Notes under the pieces: generated by a model
Told to the model about the DNA's origin: nothing
Databases searched by the model: none
The model's input: the letters and a program-made list of their open reading frames with translations, nothing else
NCBI GenBank assembly: GCA_902362275.1
Contig: CABIWB010000005.1
Location: 60,678 to 100,704, forward strand
Reading direction: 5' to 3'
Origin: Coriobacteriaceae bacterium
GTDB lineage: Bacteria; Actinomycetota; Coriobacteriia; Coriobacteriales; Coriobacteriaceae
Length of the DNA stretch: 40,027 nt
Program-made: the position numbers and the translations under genes
Part shown: positions 1-7,967 of the stretch, piece after piece
Position numbering within the stretch: the stretch's first letter is position 1
How the letters are laid out: every line of letters starts with the position of its first letter

Positions 1-100
1 GCTCGCAACGGGTAACGGTGTCTTCGTTGACCTGCTCCTGCGCCACGGCTACCGCGTTATCCCGGCAAGCGAATTCGACTCGAGCATGTTACGGCAATAA
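1..100 (+). CDS. C-terminal end of an unrecognised protein (cut by window edge)
   Basis: An open frame enters from the left edge in frame 2 and ends at a TAA at 98-100, giving the last 32 residues (it ends ...SSMLRQ). The piece contains GNGVFVDLLLRHGYRVIP, which could be a beta-alpha unit, but I do not recognise the family. The stop lies immediately before a strong hairpin terminator, which supports this being a true gene end. The function cannot be told from this fragment. Confidence 0.5.
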   Translation, partial: LATGNGVFVDLLLRHGYRVIPASEFDSSMLRQ

Positions 101-140
101 AAAACCGCCACAAAGGTACTGTCCCCTTTGTGGCGGTTTT
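101..140. terminator. Bidirectional intrinsic terminator with GGGACAG core
   Basis: A perfect 16-bp stem (101-116 with 125-140) has an 8-nt loop. It is flanked by A-rich sequence on one side and T-rich sequence on the other, so it can end transcription both of the cut gene on the left and of the convergent dehydrogenase on the right. Read on the minus strand, the stem-loop contains AAAGGGGACAG, which recurs exactly at 7907-7917. Confidence 0.85.
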
Positions 141-146
141 GGTCGG

Positions 147-1235
147 TTAGGCCAGGATAGAGTGGCCGTAGGCGTTGGCGGCCTTGATGGCGGCGGCGAA
201 CTTCTCGTCGGTGAAGGGCTCCGGGTTACCCTGCTTCCACTCGTTGGTGGCGTGGGCATACTCACACAGCGCCGGGATGTCGGCCTCGGTAAGGCCGACC
301 TCCTCAAGCGTCACGGGCAGCCCCATCTGCTTGTTAAAGGCAGCATAGCGTTCAAGGTTCTCGGTGTCGCCCGTGTAAGCGAACAGCACCAGCACGCCCA
401 GGCTTACGACCTCGCCGTGCAGGTAGGTGCCCTCACGCGGAATGCTGCAGGTGGCGTTGTAGAACGCGTGCGCCACACTCGAGTTGTAGTAGTAATCGTT
501 CTGGTTGGTCAGGTTGGAGACGTAGCCCGTGTTGACCACGATATCGAGCGCAATCTGCTTGACGGCCTCGCTCGACAGGTTCTGGCGTACGTCCTCAAGA
601 CCTTGGACGCCGTAGGTAAACAGCGGCTCGGAGCAGGTGTGGGCAAGCGCCAGGCCAAGGCCTGCCGTGTGCTCTAGGTTGCCGGCGCTCGTGGCGTATT
701 CGACCTCGGGCTGCTTAGACAGGGCATCGCCCACGCCGGCCCAGAAGTACTCTGCCGGTGCCTCGGCGATGATCTTGGGGTTGATGAAGATGTGCGCGGG
801 TCGGTTGGGGTACGAATAGCCCTCGAGCGAGCCGTCGTCGTTGTAGACAACGGCAATGGCGGTCGCGGCGGAGCAGTTAGAACAGATCGTCGGGACGGTG
901 AAGACGATCTTCTTGAGCTCGATGGCTGCGGTCTTCACGGTGTCGAGCGCCTTGCCGCCGCCGCATGCGATGAGCACGTCGGCTTCCTGGCAGGCAGGGG
1001 AGTTCACGACCTTGGCGATATTGGCACGCGTACTGTTGGTGCCATAGACGCGCGTCTCCAGGACCTCGACATCGGTACCTTCAAGTGCCGCCTCGATTCC
1101 CGGCAGCGCCGCAGCCAGGGCTCGCTTGCCGCCAATGATGGCGACTTTCTTCGCGCCGCACTCCGCCAGTGCAGTTGGCAGCTCGGTAAAGCAATCCTCG
1201 CCAACGGTATAATCACTCATTCCAATCGTGCGCAT
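147..1235 (-). CDS. GldA-like iron/zinc-containing alcohol dehydrogenase
   Basis: This 362-residue protein belongs to the metal-dependent alcohol dehydrogenase family and most resembles glycerol dehydrogenase. The N-terminal nucleotide-binding part carries GGGK at 92-95 followed by ALDTVK. The metal site is complete: D170 in GVGDALSK, H256 in SSVAHAFY and H273 in YLHGE, at positions close to the Asp and two His ligands of GldA. The length matches the family. The ATG start at 1235 has AGAAGG five bases upstream. Family members reduce or oxidise small polyols or ketones with NAD(H). Glycerol/dihydroxyacetone is the obvious guess, but 1,2-diols or another substrate cannot be excluded, so I give no symbol. 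It is a single gene facing left, divergent from the ileS leader. Confidence 0.85.
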   Translation of the reverse strand: MRTIGMSDYTVGEDCFTELPTALAECGAKKVAIIGGKRALAAALPGIEAALEGTDVEVLETRVYGTNSTRANIAKVVNSPACQEADVLIACGGGKALDTVKTAAIELKKIVFTVPTICSNCSAATAIAVVYNDDGSLEGYSYPNRPAHIFINPKIIAEAPAEYFWAGVGDALSKQPEVEYATSAGNLEHTAGLGLALAHTCSEPLFTYGVQGLEDVRQNLSSEAVKQIALDIVVNTGYVSNLTNQNDYYYNSSVAHAFYNATCSIPREGTYLHGEVVSLGVLVLFAYTGDTENLERYAAFNKQMGLPVTLEEVGLTEADIPALCEYAHATNEWKQGNPEPFTDEKFAAAIKAANAYGHSILA

Positions 1236-1359
1236 GGCAACCTTCTTTCTTTCGATAAAGTGCTTTCAGGTATTTTGCTCCTAGAGAAGGTCCACAGCCG
1301 CGAGAAATTTCGAACGTATAAAACCAGTGTTGAGGGTTTTTCGCCGGCGCGGAACGTGC

Positions 1360-1365
1360 TAGCAT
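1360..1365 (+). promoter_or_regulatory. Putative extended -10 promoter for the ileS T-box leader
   Basis: TGCTAGCAT gives an extended -10 (TAGCAT at 1360-1365) about 14 bases before the first T-box helix. No convincing -35 is seen at the normal distance. It is placed mainly because the leader RNA must start just downstream. Confidence 0.45.
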
Positions 1366-1378
1366 ACTCCGCATAAGC

Positions 1379-1678
1379 GTTGATGGGGACGAGTAGTCGG
1401 CCGTCCGCATGTTACAGAGAGCGGGGAGCGCTGAGAACCCGTGCATGCGACCGATGAAAATCACCCCGGAGCTGCGGTCCCAACGGACGCGTCGCACAGG
1501 CTCGTCTTAGTAGATATCGCCGAGATGGTCGTCGATACAGGCCAGCCGAGTAACGGATGCGAGCGCGCGAATACGCGGGCGAGGGCATCTAAGCTGGGTG
1601 GTTAAACGAAGAGCTTTTACGGGCAGTTTGCCTGTTTTGTGGCGCTTCGTCCCAGCTTGTAGGGACGGGCGCTTTTTT
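1379..1678 (+). promoter_or_regulatory. Isoleucine-specific T-box riboswitch controlling ileS
   Basis: The 340-nt gap before ileS carries the hallmarks of a T-box. Stem I is closed by GGGAC (1386-1390) with GTCCC (1477-1481). It contains an AGTA S-turn element (1392-1395), a CAGAGAG internal bulge near 1415 and the specifier context GAAAATCACCCCGGAG, with the isoleucine codon ATC at 1460-1462. Further down, AAGCT (1591-1595) can pair with AGCTT (1612-1616) to form the antiterminator. Its bulge holds TGGT (1599-1602), complementary to the ACCA end of tRNA-Ile. The competing terminator follows at 1642-1678. Uncharged tRNA-Ile should favour read-through into ileS. The T-box core is less canonical than in Firmicutes (GGGTGGTTAAACG rather than GGGTGGNACCGCG). 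Confidence 0.85.
1642..1678 (+). terminator. T-box terminator hairpin before ileS
   Basis: GCGC and GTCCC (1642-1653) pair with GGGAC and GGGCGC (1662-1672) around the loop AGCTTGTA, followed by TTTTTT at 1673-1678. It lies between the T-box antiterminator and the ileS ribosome binding site, so regulation is probably by transcription attenuation rather than by the translational mode known from some actinobacterial ileS T-boxes. Confidence 0.8.
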
Positions 1679-1721
1679 GGTGCCCAGAGGGCGTGCGCGC
1701 CCACGACATGAAAGGGGTACC

Positions 1722-4523
1722 GTGGCAAACGAGTACAAGCAGACGATGAATCTGCCCAAGACCGGATTTCCCATGCGTGCCGGTCTTTCCAAGTCCGAGC
1801 CCAAGCGACTCAAGGACTGGCAGGACAACAAGGTCTACGAGCAGGTTCTGAAGAAGAACGCGGGTCATAAGAAGTTCGTGCTGCACGACGGTCCTCCGTA
1901 CGCCAACGGCCCGATCCACATCGGCCACGCCATGAACAAGATCTCCAAGGACATGATCAACCGCTACTGGATGATGCAGGGCTATGAGGTTCCCTACGTC
2001 CCCGGTTGGGACTGCCACGGCCAGCCGATCGAGCACAAGGTCGAGGAGAAGCTCGGCACCGAGAAGTTCAACCAGACCCCCACGGCCAAGATCCGTGAGC
2101 TCTGCAATGAGTTCGCCGTCGAGAACATCGAGCTGCAGAAGGCCGGCTTCCGCCGTCTAGGCGTGCTCGGCGACTGGGACAACCCCTATCTGACGCTCTA
2201 TCACCAGCACGATGCCGCCGACATCGAGGTCTTCAAGGCTATGTTCGATAAGGGCATGATCTATCGCGGCCATAAGCCGGTTCACTGGTGCAAGCACTGC
2301 CACACGGCGCTCGCCGAGGCCGAGATCGAGTACTCCGACGAGACGAGCCCGTCCATCTTCGTGCGCTTTGAGATGACCTCCAAGCCCGCCGGCCTCGAGG
2401 ACTTCGACGGCCCGGTCGACTTCATCATCTGGACGACCACCCCGTGGACCATCCCCTCCGACCAAGCCGTTTCCCTCAAGCCCGGCGCCGCCTATGTCGC
2501 CGTTGAGCACGATGGCCGTGCCGAGGTCATGCTCGAGGACCTGGCTCCCAAGTGCTGCGAGGAGTTTGGCTGGGAGTACACCCCGGTCATGGTCGACGGC
2601 AAGCCCTACGTGGTTCCCGCCGAGACCTTCCACCACATCCACTACAAGCAGCCGATCTTTGACGGCGTTGAGGGCGTGGCGCTGCTGGCCGATTACGTCG
2701 GTGTCGATGACGGTACCGGTATCGTCCACAACTCGCCCGGTCACGGCGTCGATGACTACTTCGCCTGCCTCAAGGAGGGCATCACCGACATCTGCATGCC
2801 GGTCGATGACGACGGCAAGTTCTACACCGGCGAGGAGTTTGGCACCGGCGGCCCCTTCAGCGGTATGGATACCGACGAGGCCAATCCGCATATCATCGAG
2901 TTCCTGCGCGAGCGCGGCACCCTGGTCCTCGAGAAGAAGATCACGCACAGCTATCCGCACTGCTGGCGCTGCAAGCACCCGGTGCTCTTCCGCGCTACCG
3001 ACCAGTGGTTTGTCTCGATGGACAAGACCGGCTTGCGCGAGCAGGCTGGCAAGGAGGTCCGTGAGAACGTCAAGTGGTATCCGGCTCACGCCGCCAACCG
3101 CATTGGCGCCATGGTCGAGCAGCGTCCCGACTGGTGCATCAGCCGTCAGCGTAACTGGGGCGTGCCGATCCCCAGCTACACCTGCGCCGACTGCGGCGAG
3201 AAGGTCATGAACGATGCCACGCTCGACGCCGTCATTAAGCTCTTCCACGAGAAGGGCTCTGACGCCTGGTTCACCGACGCTCCCGAGAGTTACCTGGGCG
3301 AGGCCTGCGTCTGCCCCAAGTGCGGCGGCCATCACCTCAAGGCCGATAAGGACATCCTCGACGTGTGGTGGGATTCCGGCGTCTCCTGGAAGGCCGTCTG
3401 CGAGTACCGTCCCGAGCTGGAGTATCCGGCGGATGTGTACCTCGAGGGCTCCGACCAGCACCGCGGTTGGTTCCAGAGTTCGCTGCTCACCTCGGTGGGT
3501 GCCAACGGCCATGCTCCGTACAAGGCGGTCGTCTCGCAGGGCTTCACACTCGATGGCCAGGGCCGCAAGATGTCCAAGTCGCTCGGCAACGTCATCGACC
3601 CCAACAAGGTCTGCGACGAGATGGGCGCCGACATCATCCGTCTGTGGGTTGCATCCGTCGATACCAGCTCCGACGTGTCCATCGACCACGAGATCCTTGC
3701 TCGTACGTCCGATGCCTACCGTCGTTTCCGCAACACGCTGCGCTTCCTGCTCTCCGAGCTCGAGGGTCAGTTTGAGCCCGAGACCGACGGCGTCGCCTTT
3801 GCCGACCTGCTGCCGCTCGACAAGCTCATGGTTGCCCGCCTGACTCAGGTCCAGGCCGAGGTCGACGATGCTTACGCCAGCTACGAGTTCCCGCGCGCTT
3901 ACCGTGCGCTTTACGACTTCGTGGTTACCGAGCTTTCCAACGTGTACCTCGACGCCCTGAAGGATCGTCTGTACTGCGACAAGCCCGGCTCGGTCGAGCG
4001 CCGCAGTGCCCAGACCGTGCTGGCCGAGCTTTTCTCGATGCTCATGCGCGACCTGCAGCCGATCTTGTCCTATACGGTCGACGAGGCCATGGCCTATGCG
4101 CCTGCCGGCTGCGTCGATCACCAGAAGTACGCCGCGCTGCTCGATTGGTACAAGTCGCCCATCACGGTCGACGAGGCCAACGAGTTTGAGGGCGTGCTCG
4201 AGGCTTCACTCGAGCTCCGCAGCGCCGTGACCAAGGCCCTTGAGGATGCCCGTTCTGCCGGCACTTTCACCAAGAGCCAGCAGGTCCGCGTCAAGGCAGT
4301 CGTTCCTGCCGAGATGTACGCGCTGCTGACCGGCGACAAGGCCGTCGACCTGGCCGAGTTCTATATCGTCTCTGATGTTGAGCTGACTCAGGGCGAGGAA
4401 CTCTCCGTTGCCATCGAGGCTGCCGAGGGCGAGTGCTGCGACCGTTGCTGGAACTACCGCACCACCGTCGGCGAGTACAACGGTCACGCGCATATCTGCA
4501 AGCGCTGCGCCGACGCCATGTAG
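1722..4523 (+). CDS. ileS: Isoleucyl-tRNA synthetase
   Basis: Class I synthetase that charges tRNA-Ile in the cytoplasm. The 933 residues match the family length. The sequence shows HIGH at 66-69 (PIHIGHAMNK), PGWDCHGQPIE typical of IleRS, the CP1 editing region, KMSKS at 616-620, a cysteine pair motif near YTCADCGEK, and a C-terminal zinc finger (CDRCWNY...CKRC) that marks the IleRS type with a zinc tail. I chose the GTG at 1722 because AAAGGGG precedes it and the product MANEYKQTMNLPKTGFPMR aligns with the start of known IleRS. The frame stays open upstream to 1677 without a ribosome site. ATG 1746 is a weaker alternative. The isoleucine T-box directly upstream independently confirms the amino-acid specificity. 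Confidence 0.97.
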   Translation: MANEYKQTMNLPKTGFPMRAGLSKSEPKRLKDWQDNKVYEQVLKKNAGHKKFVLHDGPPYANGPIHIGHAMNKISKDMINRYWMMQGYEVPYVPGWDCHGQPIEHKVEEKLGTEKFNQTPTAKIRELCNEFAVENIELQKAGFRRLGVLGDWDNPYLTLYHQHDAADIEVFKAMFDKGMIYRGHKPVHWCKHCHTALAEAEIEYSDETSPSIFVRFEMTSKPAGLEDFDGPVDFIIWTTTPWTIPSDQAVSLKPGAAYVAVEHDGRAEVMLEDLAPKCCEEFGWEYTPVMVDGKPYVVPAETFHHIHYKQPIFDGVEGVALLADYVGVDDGTGIVHNSPGHGVDDYFACLKEGITDICMPVDDDGKFYTGEEFGTGGPFSGMDTDEANPHIIEFLRERGTLVLEKKITHSYPHCWRCKHPVLFRATDQWFVSMDKTGLREQAGKEVRENVKWYPAHAANRIGAMVEQRPDWCISRQRNWGVPIPSYTCADCGEKVMNDATLDAVIKLFHEKGSDAWFTDAPESYLGEACVCPKCGGHHLKADKDILDVWWDSGVSWKAVCEYRPELEYPADVYLEGSDQHRGWFQSSLLTSVGANGHAPYKAVVSQGFTLDGQGRKMSKSLGNVIDPNKVCDEMGADIIRLWVASVDTSSDVSIDHEILARTSDAYRRFRNTLRFLLSELEGQFEPETDGVAFADLLPLDKLMVARLTQVQAEVDDAYASYEFPRAYRALYDFVVTELSNVYLDALKDRLYCDKPGSVERRSAQTVLAELFSMLMRDLQPILSYTVDEAMAYAPAGCVDHQKYAALLDWYKSPITVDEANEFEGVLEASLELRSAVTKALEDARSAGTFTKSQQVRVKAVVPAEMYALLTGDKAVDLAEFYIVSDVELTQGEELSVAIEAAEGECCDRCWNYRTTVGEYNGHAHICKRCADAM

Positions 4524-4553
4524 GTTACGGCGTTCGTAGAACGCCGTAACCTA
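4521..4553. terminator. Perfect 15-bp hairpin starting at the ileS stop codon
   Basis: The sequence from the TAG stop (4521-4535) pairs perfectly with 4539-4553 around a GTA loop. No T-tract follows, so it is not a classical intrinsic terminator. It may protect the 3' end or act with the hairpins further downstream. Confidence 0.55.
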
Positions 4554-4561
4554 CCGACGCT

Positions 4562-4665
4562 GCAAACGCCCCTAAGCGGCAATCTGACGTTCAATCGTCG
4601 GTCGCGTACCAAAGTACGCTTCCCTCCTCTTTCACGTCACCTTGCTCGCTTAGGGACGTTTTCGC
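4562..4665. repeat. Nested imperfect palindrome in the ileS-lspA gap
   Basis: The outer arms, AACGCCCCTAAGCG near 4566 and CGCTTAGGGACGTT at 4647-4660, pair with one mismatch. An inner pair TGACGT/ACGTCA follows, and at the centre GCGTAC-CAAA-GTACGC (4604-4619) forms a tetraloop hairpin. The whole folds as one long nested stem of about 100 nt. It has no ORF and looks like a non-autonomous palindromic repeat or a structured RNA. The 4554-4895 gap holds nothing else that I can read as a gene. Confidence 0.6.
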
Positions 4666-4713
4666 TGTTGGTGACGATAATGCGGCGTTTCCATTGCTGG
4701 AGCTAGAGGCTTT

Positions 4714-4740
4714 CTTTCGACTTGCGCTTTTAGTCGAAAG
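4714..4740. repeat. 9-bp perfect hairpin
   Basis: CTTTCGACT (4714-4722) and AGTCGAAAG (4732-4740) are perfect inverted repeats around a 9-nt loop. It is the third hairpin in a row downstream of ileS. No T-tract follows. Confidence 0.5.
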
Positions 4741-4747
4741 CTATTAA

Positions 4748-4774
4748 GCGTCATTCCGTTATTCGGAATGCCGC
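4748..4774 (+). terminator. Possible weak terminator upstream of lspA
   Basis: CATTCCG (4752-4758) and CGGAATG (4764-4770) pair around TTATT, and the stem can be extended by GCG/CGC beyond one mismatch. A loosely T-rich stretch (TTTCTATTTATG) follows, so this may be where ileS transcription finally stops. Confidence 0.45.
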
Positions 4775-4895
4775 TTTCTATTTATGCTGGTTATTTATCT
4801 GGCGTTAGCGAATATGTCGTGCGCTCTGCGTGTGGCAATATAAGATGGTTAATTGCGTTAAACGTAATTCAAGTTCTTGAAGGTAGGGGATTTCT

Positions 4896-5495
4896 TTGAG
4901 TCGTACTGGGGATATGACGCCGCCTTTACGTTGGCGGTTAGGTGTTGCTGGTGGGGTGGCGCTGGTTGTGCTGCTCGTTGACCAGCTGACCAAGCTTGCG
5001 GTTCGTGCCGTGGGCGATGCACTGCATGTGACCGTCATCCCCGGTGTGATCGACTTCCTGTTTGTCCGCAATATCGGCGCTGCCTTTAGCATGGGCGAGG
5101 GGCATGGCATCGCGTTTGCCATGCTGGCGCTGGCGGTCATTATCGCCATTATCGTGTACCTCGTTCGCGCACCTCAACTCGCTCGCCTTGAGGTTGTGGG
5201 CATGGCGATGGTTGCGGGCGGTGCTATCGGCAACGCTATCGATCGATTAGCCTTTGGCTTCGTGACCGATTTTATTGCTACCACCTTCATCGACTTTCCC
5301 GTTTTCAATGTGGCCGATATCGGCATTACCGTGGGCGTTGTGCTCGCCCTCTTCGGCTACATGTTCTTGAGCCCTGCGGCCCGTGATGTCGACGCAACTG
5401 CCGAGCTCAATGCCCGTGATGAGGCCCGCGCCAAGCGCAAAGCCAAGCAGCGTGGGGAGCGTGCCCGCAAGATCCGCGAAAGGAATGAGCGCTAA
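4896..5495 (+). CDS. lspA: Lipoprotein signal peptidase (signal peptidase II)
   Basis: Membrane aspartic protease that removes signal peptides from diacylglyceryl-modified prolipoproteins. It has four hydrophobic segments, the conserved NIGAAFS block (59-65), and both catalytic aspartates: D116 in GNAIDRLAFG and D141 in FNVADIGIT. The TTG start at 4896 is chosen because AGGGGA lies five bases upstream. No ATG occurs before residue 7. At 199 residues it is longer than the usual 150-170. The excess is a basic cytosolic tail after residue 165, rich in Arg and Lys (RAKRKAKQRGERARK). Its stop overlaps the next ATG by one base (TAATG), so it is translationally coupled to the pseudouridine synthase. 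This lspA-rluD pairing is common in Gram-positive bacteria. Confidence 0.95.
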   Translation: MSRTGDMTPPLRWRLGVAGGVALVVLLVDQLTKLAVRAVGDALHVTVIPGVIDFLFVRNIGAAFSMGEGHGIAFAMLALAVIIAIIVYLVRAPQLARLEVVGMAMVAGGAIGNAIDRLAFGFVTDFIATTFIDFPVFNVADIGITVGVVLALFGYMFLSPAARDVDATAELNARDEARAKRKAKQRGERARKIRERNER

Positions 5496-6508
5496 TGGCC
5501 GACATCCATATTCTTGTTGCCGACGATTGCGCTGGTCAGCGTCTCGATGCCTATCTGGGCGCCAACGATGGCTGTCCCACGCGCTCCGCTTGCGCGCATC
5601 TGATTGAGGGCGGCGCCGTAATTGTGAACGGCGAGACCTGTCTGTCAAAAAAGTATGCCGTACGCGCCGGTGACCGCATTTCTGTCGACTTGCCCGAGCC
5701 GCACGATCCCACCGATGTGATACCCGAGGCCATTCCCCTCGATATCCGCTACGAGGACGACCACCTCATCGTGCTCTCCAAGCAGCGCGGTCTGGTGTGC
5801 CATCCCGCCCATGGCCACGAGAACGGCACCCTTGCGAACGCCCTGGTCTACCACTGTGGCATCGACCATCTTGGTACCGTGCAGGGTGAGGACCGCCCCG
5901 GGATCGTGCATCGTTTGGATCGCGATACCTCGGGTCTCATGCTTGCGGCAAAGGACGACGACACGCAGCGCGCGCTTCAAAATCTCATTCGCACGCGTAC
6001 GCTCGACCGCCGCTATATCACGCTTGTCCACGGGCACATCGCCATGGACGAGGGCACCATCAATACCGGTATCGCCCGTTCCACGCGCGACCGCGTCAAG
6101 ATGGCGGTTTCGGACGACCCCTTTGCCCGTCAGGCCATTACGACCTTTAAGGTCCTCGAGCGCTTTGATTCCACGCGCTTTGACGACGGCTACACGCTTG
6201 TCGAGTGTCACCTGTTTACCGGCCGCACGCATCAGATTCGCGTGCATATGCGCCATATCAACCACGCCTGCGTGGGCGATCCACTTTACGGTAAGTGCGA
6301 TGCGCGCGCCGACCAGGGTCTGACCAGGCAGTTTCTGCATTCCTGGCGCGTGGCGTTCGAACATCCCGTGACGGGGGAGCGCATTGAGTGCCGCGACGAG
6401 TTGCCGTGGGATTTCGCTGCGGTTCTCGACGATCTGGCTCCGCGCTCGCTCGGTCGCACGGCCGTTGGAGATGAAATCGTTCCGCAGCTCGGTCTTCTCG
6501 AAGCCTAG
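5495..6508 (+). CDS. rluD: RluD-type 23S rRNA pseudouridine synthase
   Basis: RluA/RluD-family enzyme that isomerises uridines in rRNA. An N-terminal S4 RNA-binding domain (about 10-75, with QRLDAYLG and VNGE) is followed by the catalytic domain. This carries the family signature HRLDRDTSGL, with the catalytic aspartate at D142, and later GRTHQIRVHM and GDPLYG. The 337 residues are slightly longer than typical Gram-positive members (about 300). The ATG overlaps the lspA stop by one base. The exact target uridines are not visible from sequence: RluD-like specificity is the family default, and YlyB-like proteins of the same architecture occur next to lspA, so the symbol is tentative. Confidence 0.88.
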   Translation: MADIHILVADDCAGQRLDAYLGANDGCPTRSACAHLIEGGAVIVNGETCLSKKYAVRAGDRISVDLPEPHDPTDVIPEAIPLDIRYEDDHLIVLSKQRGLVCHPAHGHENGTLANALVYHCGIDHLGTVQGEDRPGIVHRLDRDTSGLMLAAKDDDTQRALQNLIRTRTLDRRYITLVHGHIAMDEGTINTGIARSTRDRVKMAVSDDPFARQAITTFKVLERFDSTRFDDGYTLVECHLFTGRTHQIRVHMRHINHACVGDPLYGKCDARADQGLTRQFLHSWRVAFEHPVTGERIECRDELPWDFAAVLDDLAPRSLGRTAVGDEIVPQLGLLEA

Positions 6509-6526
6509 CCAGTATTAGGTGGTTTC

Positions 6527-6556
6527 TTGAACTCGGTAAGCCTGCGGTAAGATATA
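6527..6556 (+). promoter_or_regulatory. Putative promoter for the glycosyltransferase gene
   Basis: TTGAAC (6527-6532) and an AT-rich TAAGATATA (6548-6556) form a plausible -35/-10 pair, depending on which hexamer is used. It lies 35-60 bases before the start codon, and no terminator separates it from rluD. Confidence 0.4.
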
Positions 6557-6590
6557 CGGTTGTTTACGTAACGCGTTGCTGGGAGCCTGC

Positions 6591-7886
6591 ATGCTCGCCT
6601 TTTTACAAACTAACACGCCCATCGTGATCTTTAACCAGATTGTGGTTACGCTACTCACAGTCTGTTTTCTGTACCAGGTGGTCTTCTTTGTCATTGGCGC
6701 CCTGCGCGGTGAGGTCGCTCCTCCCAAGGCCAAGAAGCTCCATCGCTATGCCTTCTTCATTGCGGCGCATAATGAGGAGGCCGTGATTGCCAACCTCGTT
6801 CGCTCCATCAAGGATCAGGATTATCCGTCCGAGCTTATCGAGGTCTTCGTTGTTGCCGATGCTTGCACCGATAGCACGGCGCAGCTCGCTCGCGATGCGG
6901 GCGCCATCGTCTATGAGCGTAACGACCTGGCCCGTAAGGGTAAGAGCTGGGTCATGGACTTTGGCTTCGACCGTATCCTTAACGAGTATCCCGACACCTT
7001 CGAGGGCTTCTTTATCTTCGATGCCGACAACGTTATTTCCCGCGATTACGTCTCCAAGATGAACGATGCCTTTGACCAGGGCTTCCATGTGGTCACGAGC
7101 TATCGCAACTCCAAGAACTTCGGCAGCTCGTGGATTTCGGCAGCCAATGCCACCTGGTATCTGCGCGAGGCTCGCTTTCTCAATAACGCGCGCAATATCT
7201 GTAAGACGTCCTGCGCCGTCTCGGGTTCGGGCTACCTCATCTCCGCCAGTATTATCGAGGGCATGCACGGCTGGCAGTTCCACACGCTGACCGAGGATAT
7301 TCAGTTCACCACGTTCTGTGCCATTCACGGCATTCGTATTGGCTATGCGCCGGCTGAGTTCTTCGATGAACAGCCCGTGACGTTCAAGGCATCCTGGAAG
7401 CAGCGTATGCGCTGGACCAAGGGCTTTTACCAGGTGTTCTTTACCTATGGCAAGCATCTGGTCAAGTCGACGTTCCGCTATCGCCGGTTTGCCGCCTACG
7501 ACATGTTTATGACCATCGCCCCGGGTATGCTGCTATCGCTGATCTCGATGCTCGCCAATGCGACGTTCCTGATCGTTGGTGGCCTTTCGCATGGTTTCTT
7601 GGCCACCGAGGTCGAGATGCAGGCTTGTGCCGCATCGCTCATTATGACCTTCGCGATGATGTACCAGACCTTCTTTATCCTGGCGCTACTCACGACCATC
7701 TTCGAGTACAAGCACATTCATTGCGCGCAAAAGTGGCGTTTGGTGACCAACCTGTTTACCTTCCCGATCTTTATGTTCAGCTATATCCCCATCACGGTGG
7801 CCGCGCTGTTCCTGAAGGTCGACTGGGTTCCTACCCAGCATGCCGTAAACGTCACCCTCGACGAGGTCATGCAAGGCGCCAAATAA
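6591..7886 (+). CDS. Processive family-2 glycosyltransferase, membrane-bound
   Basis: The 431-residue protein has an N-terminal membrane segment (about 8-35), a GT2 catalytic domain and three or more C-terminal membrane segments from about residue 300. Catalytic elements are complete for a processive beta-glycosyltransferase: AAHNEE near 60, DAD at 144-146, TED at 234-236 and QRMRW at 271-275 (the QxxRW motif). This set is shared by cellulose, hyaluronan and poly-GlcNAc synthases. It therefore probably extends and extrudes a surface polysaccharide, but the sugar is unknown and no partner genes sit beside it. ATG 6591 is preceded by GGGAG at the right distance. A terminator follows at 7895-7936. 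Confidence 0.85.
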   Translation: MLAFLQTNTPIVIFNQIVVTLLTVCFLYQVVFFVIGALRGEVAPPKAKKLHRYAFFIAAHNEEAVIANLVRSIKDQDYPSELIEVFVVADACTDSTAQLARDAGAIVYERNDLARKGKSWVMDFGFDRILNEYPDTFEGFFIFDADNVISRDYVSKMNDAFDQGFHVVTSYRNSKNFGSSWISAANATWYLREARFLNNARNICKTSCAVSGSGYLISASIIEGMHGWQFHTLTEDIQFTTFCAIHGIRIGYAPAEFFDEQPVTFKASWKQRMRWTKGFYQVFFTYGKHLVKSTFRYRRFAAYDMFMTIAPGMLLSLISMLANATFLIVGGLSHGFLATEVEMQACAASLIMTFAMMYQTFFILALLTTIFEYKHIHCAQKWRLVTNLFTFPIFMFSYIPITVAALFLKVDWVPTQHAVNVTLDEVMQGAK

Positions 7887-7894
7887 CCACCACC

Positions 7895-7936
7895 AAAACC
7901 ACCGCAAAGGGGACAGGCAACTTTTTGGTGGTTTTT
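7895..7936 (+). terminator. Terminator with AAAGGGGACAG core after the glycosyltransferase
   Basis: AAAACCACC (7895-7903) pairs with GGTGGTTTT (7927-7935), followed by more T. The loop holds AAAGGGGACAG (7907-7917), identical over 11 bases to the minus-strand reading of the 101-140 terminator. Confidence 0.75.
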
Positions 7937-7967
7937 GCTTTTGCGATGCAGCTCGAGGAGGCGTCCG

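Noticed and set aside
2157..4121. Very long open frame (654 codons) on the minus strand opposite ileS
   Set aside because: It is a by-product of GC-rich third positions in ileS. Its translation is a low-complexity Gly/Val/Asp/Leu mixture without domains, and IleRS motifs cover the plus strand.
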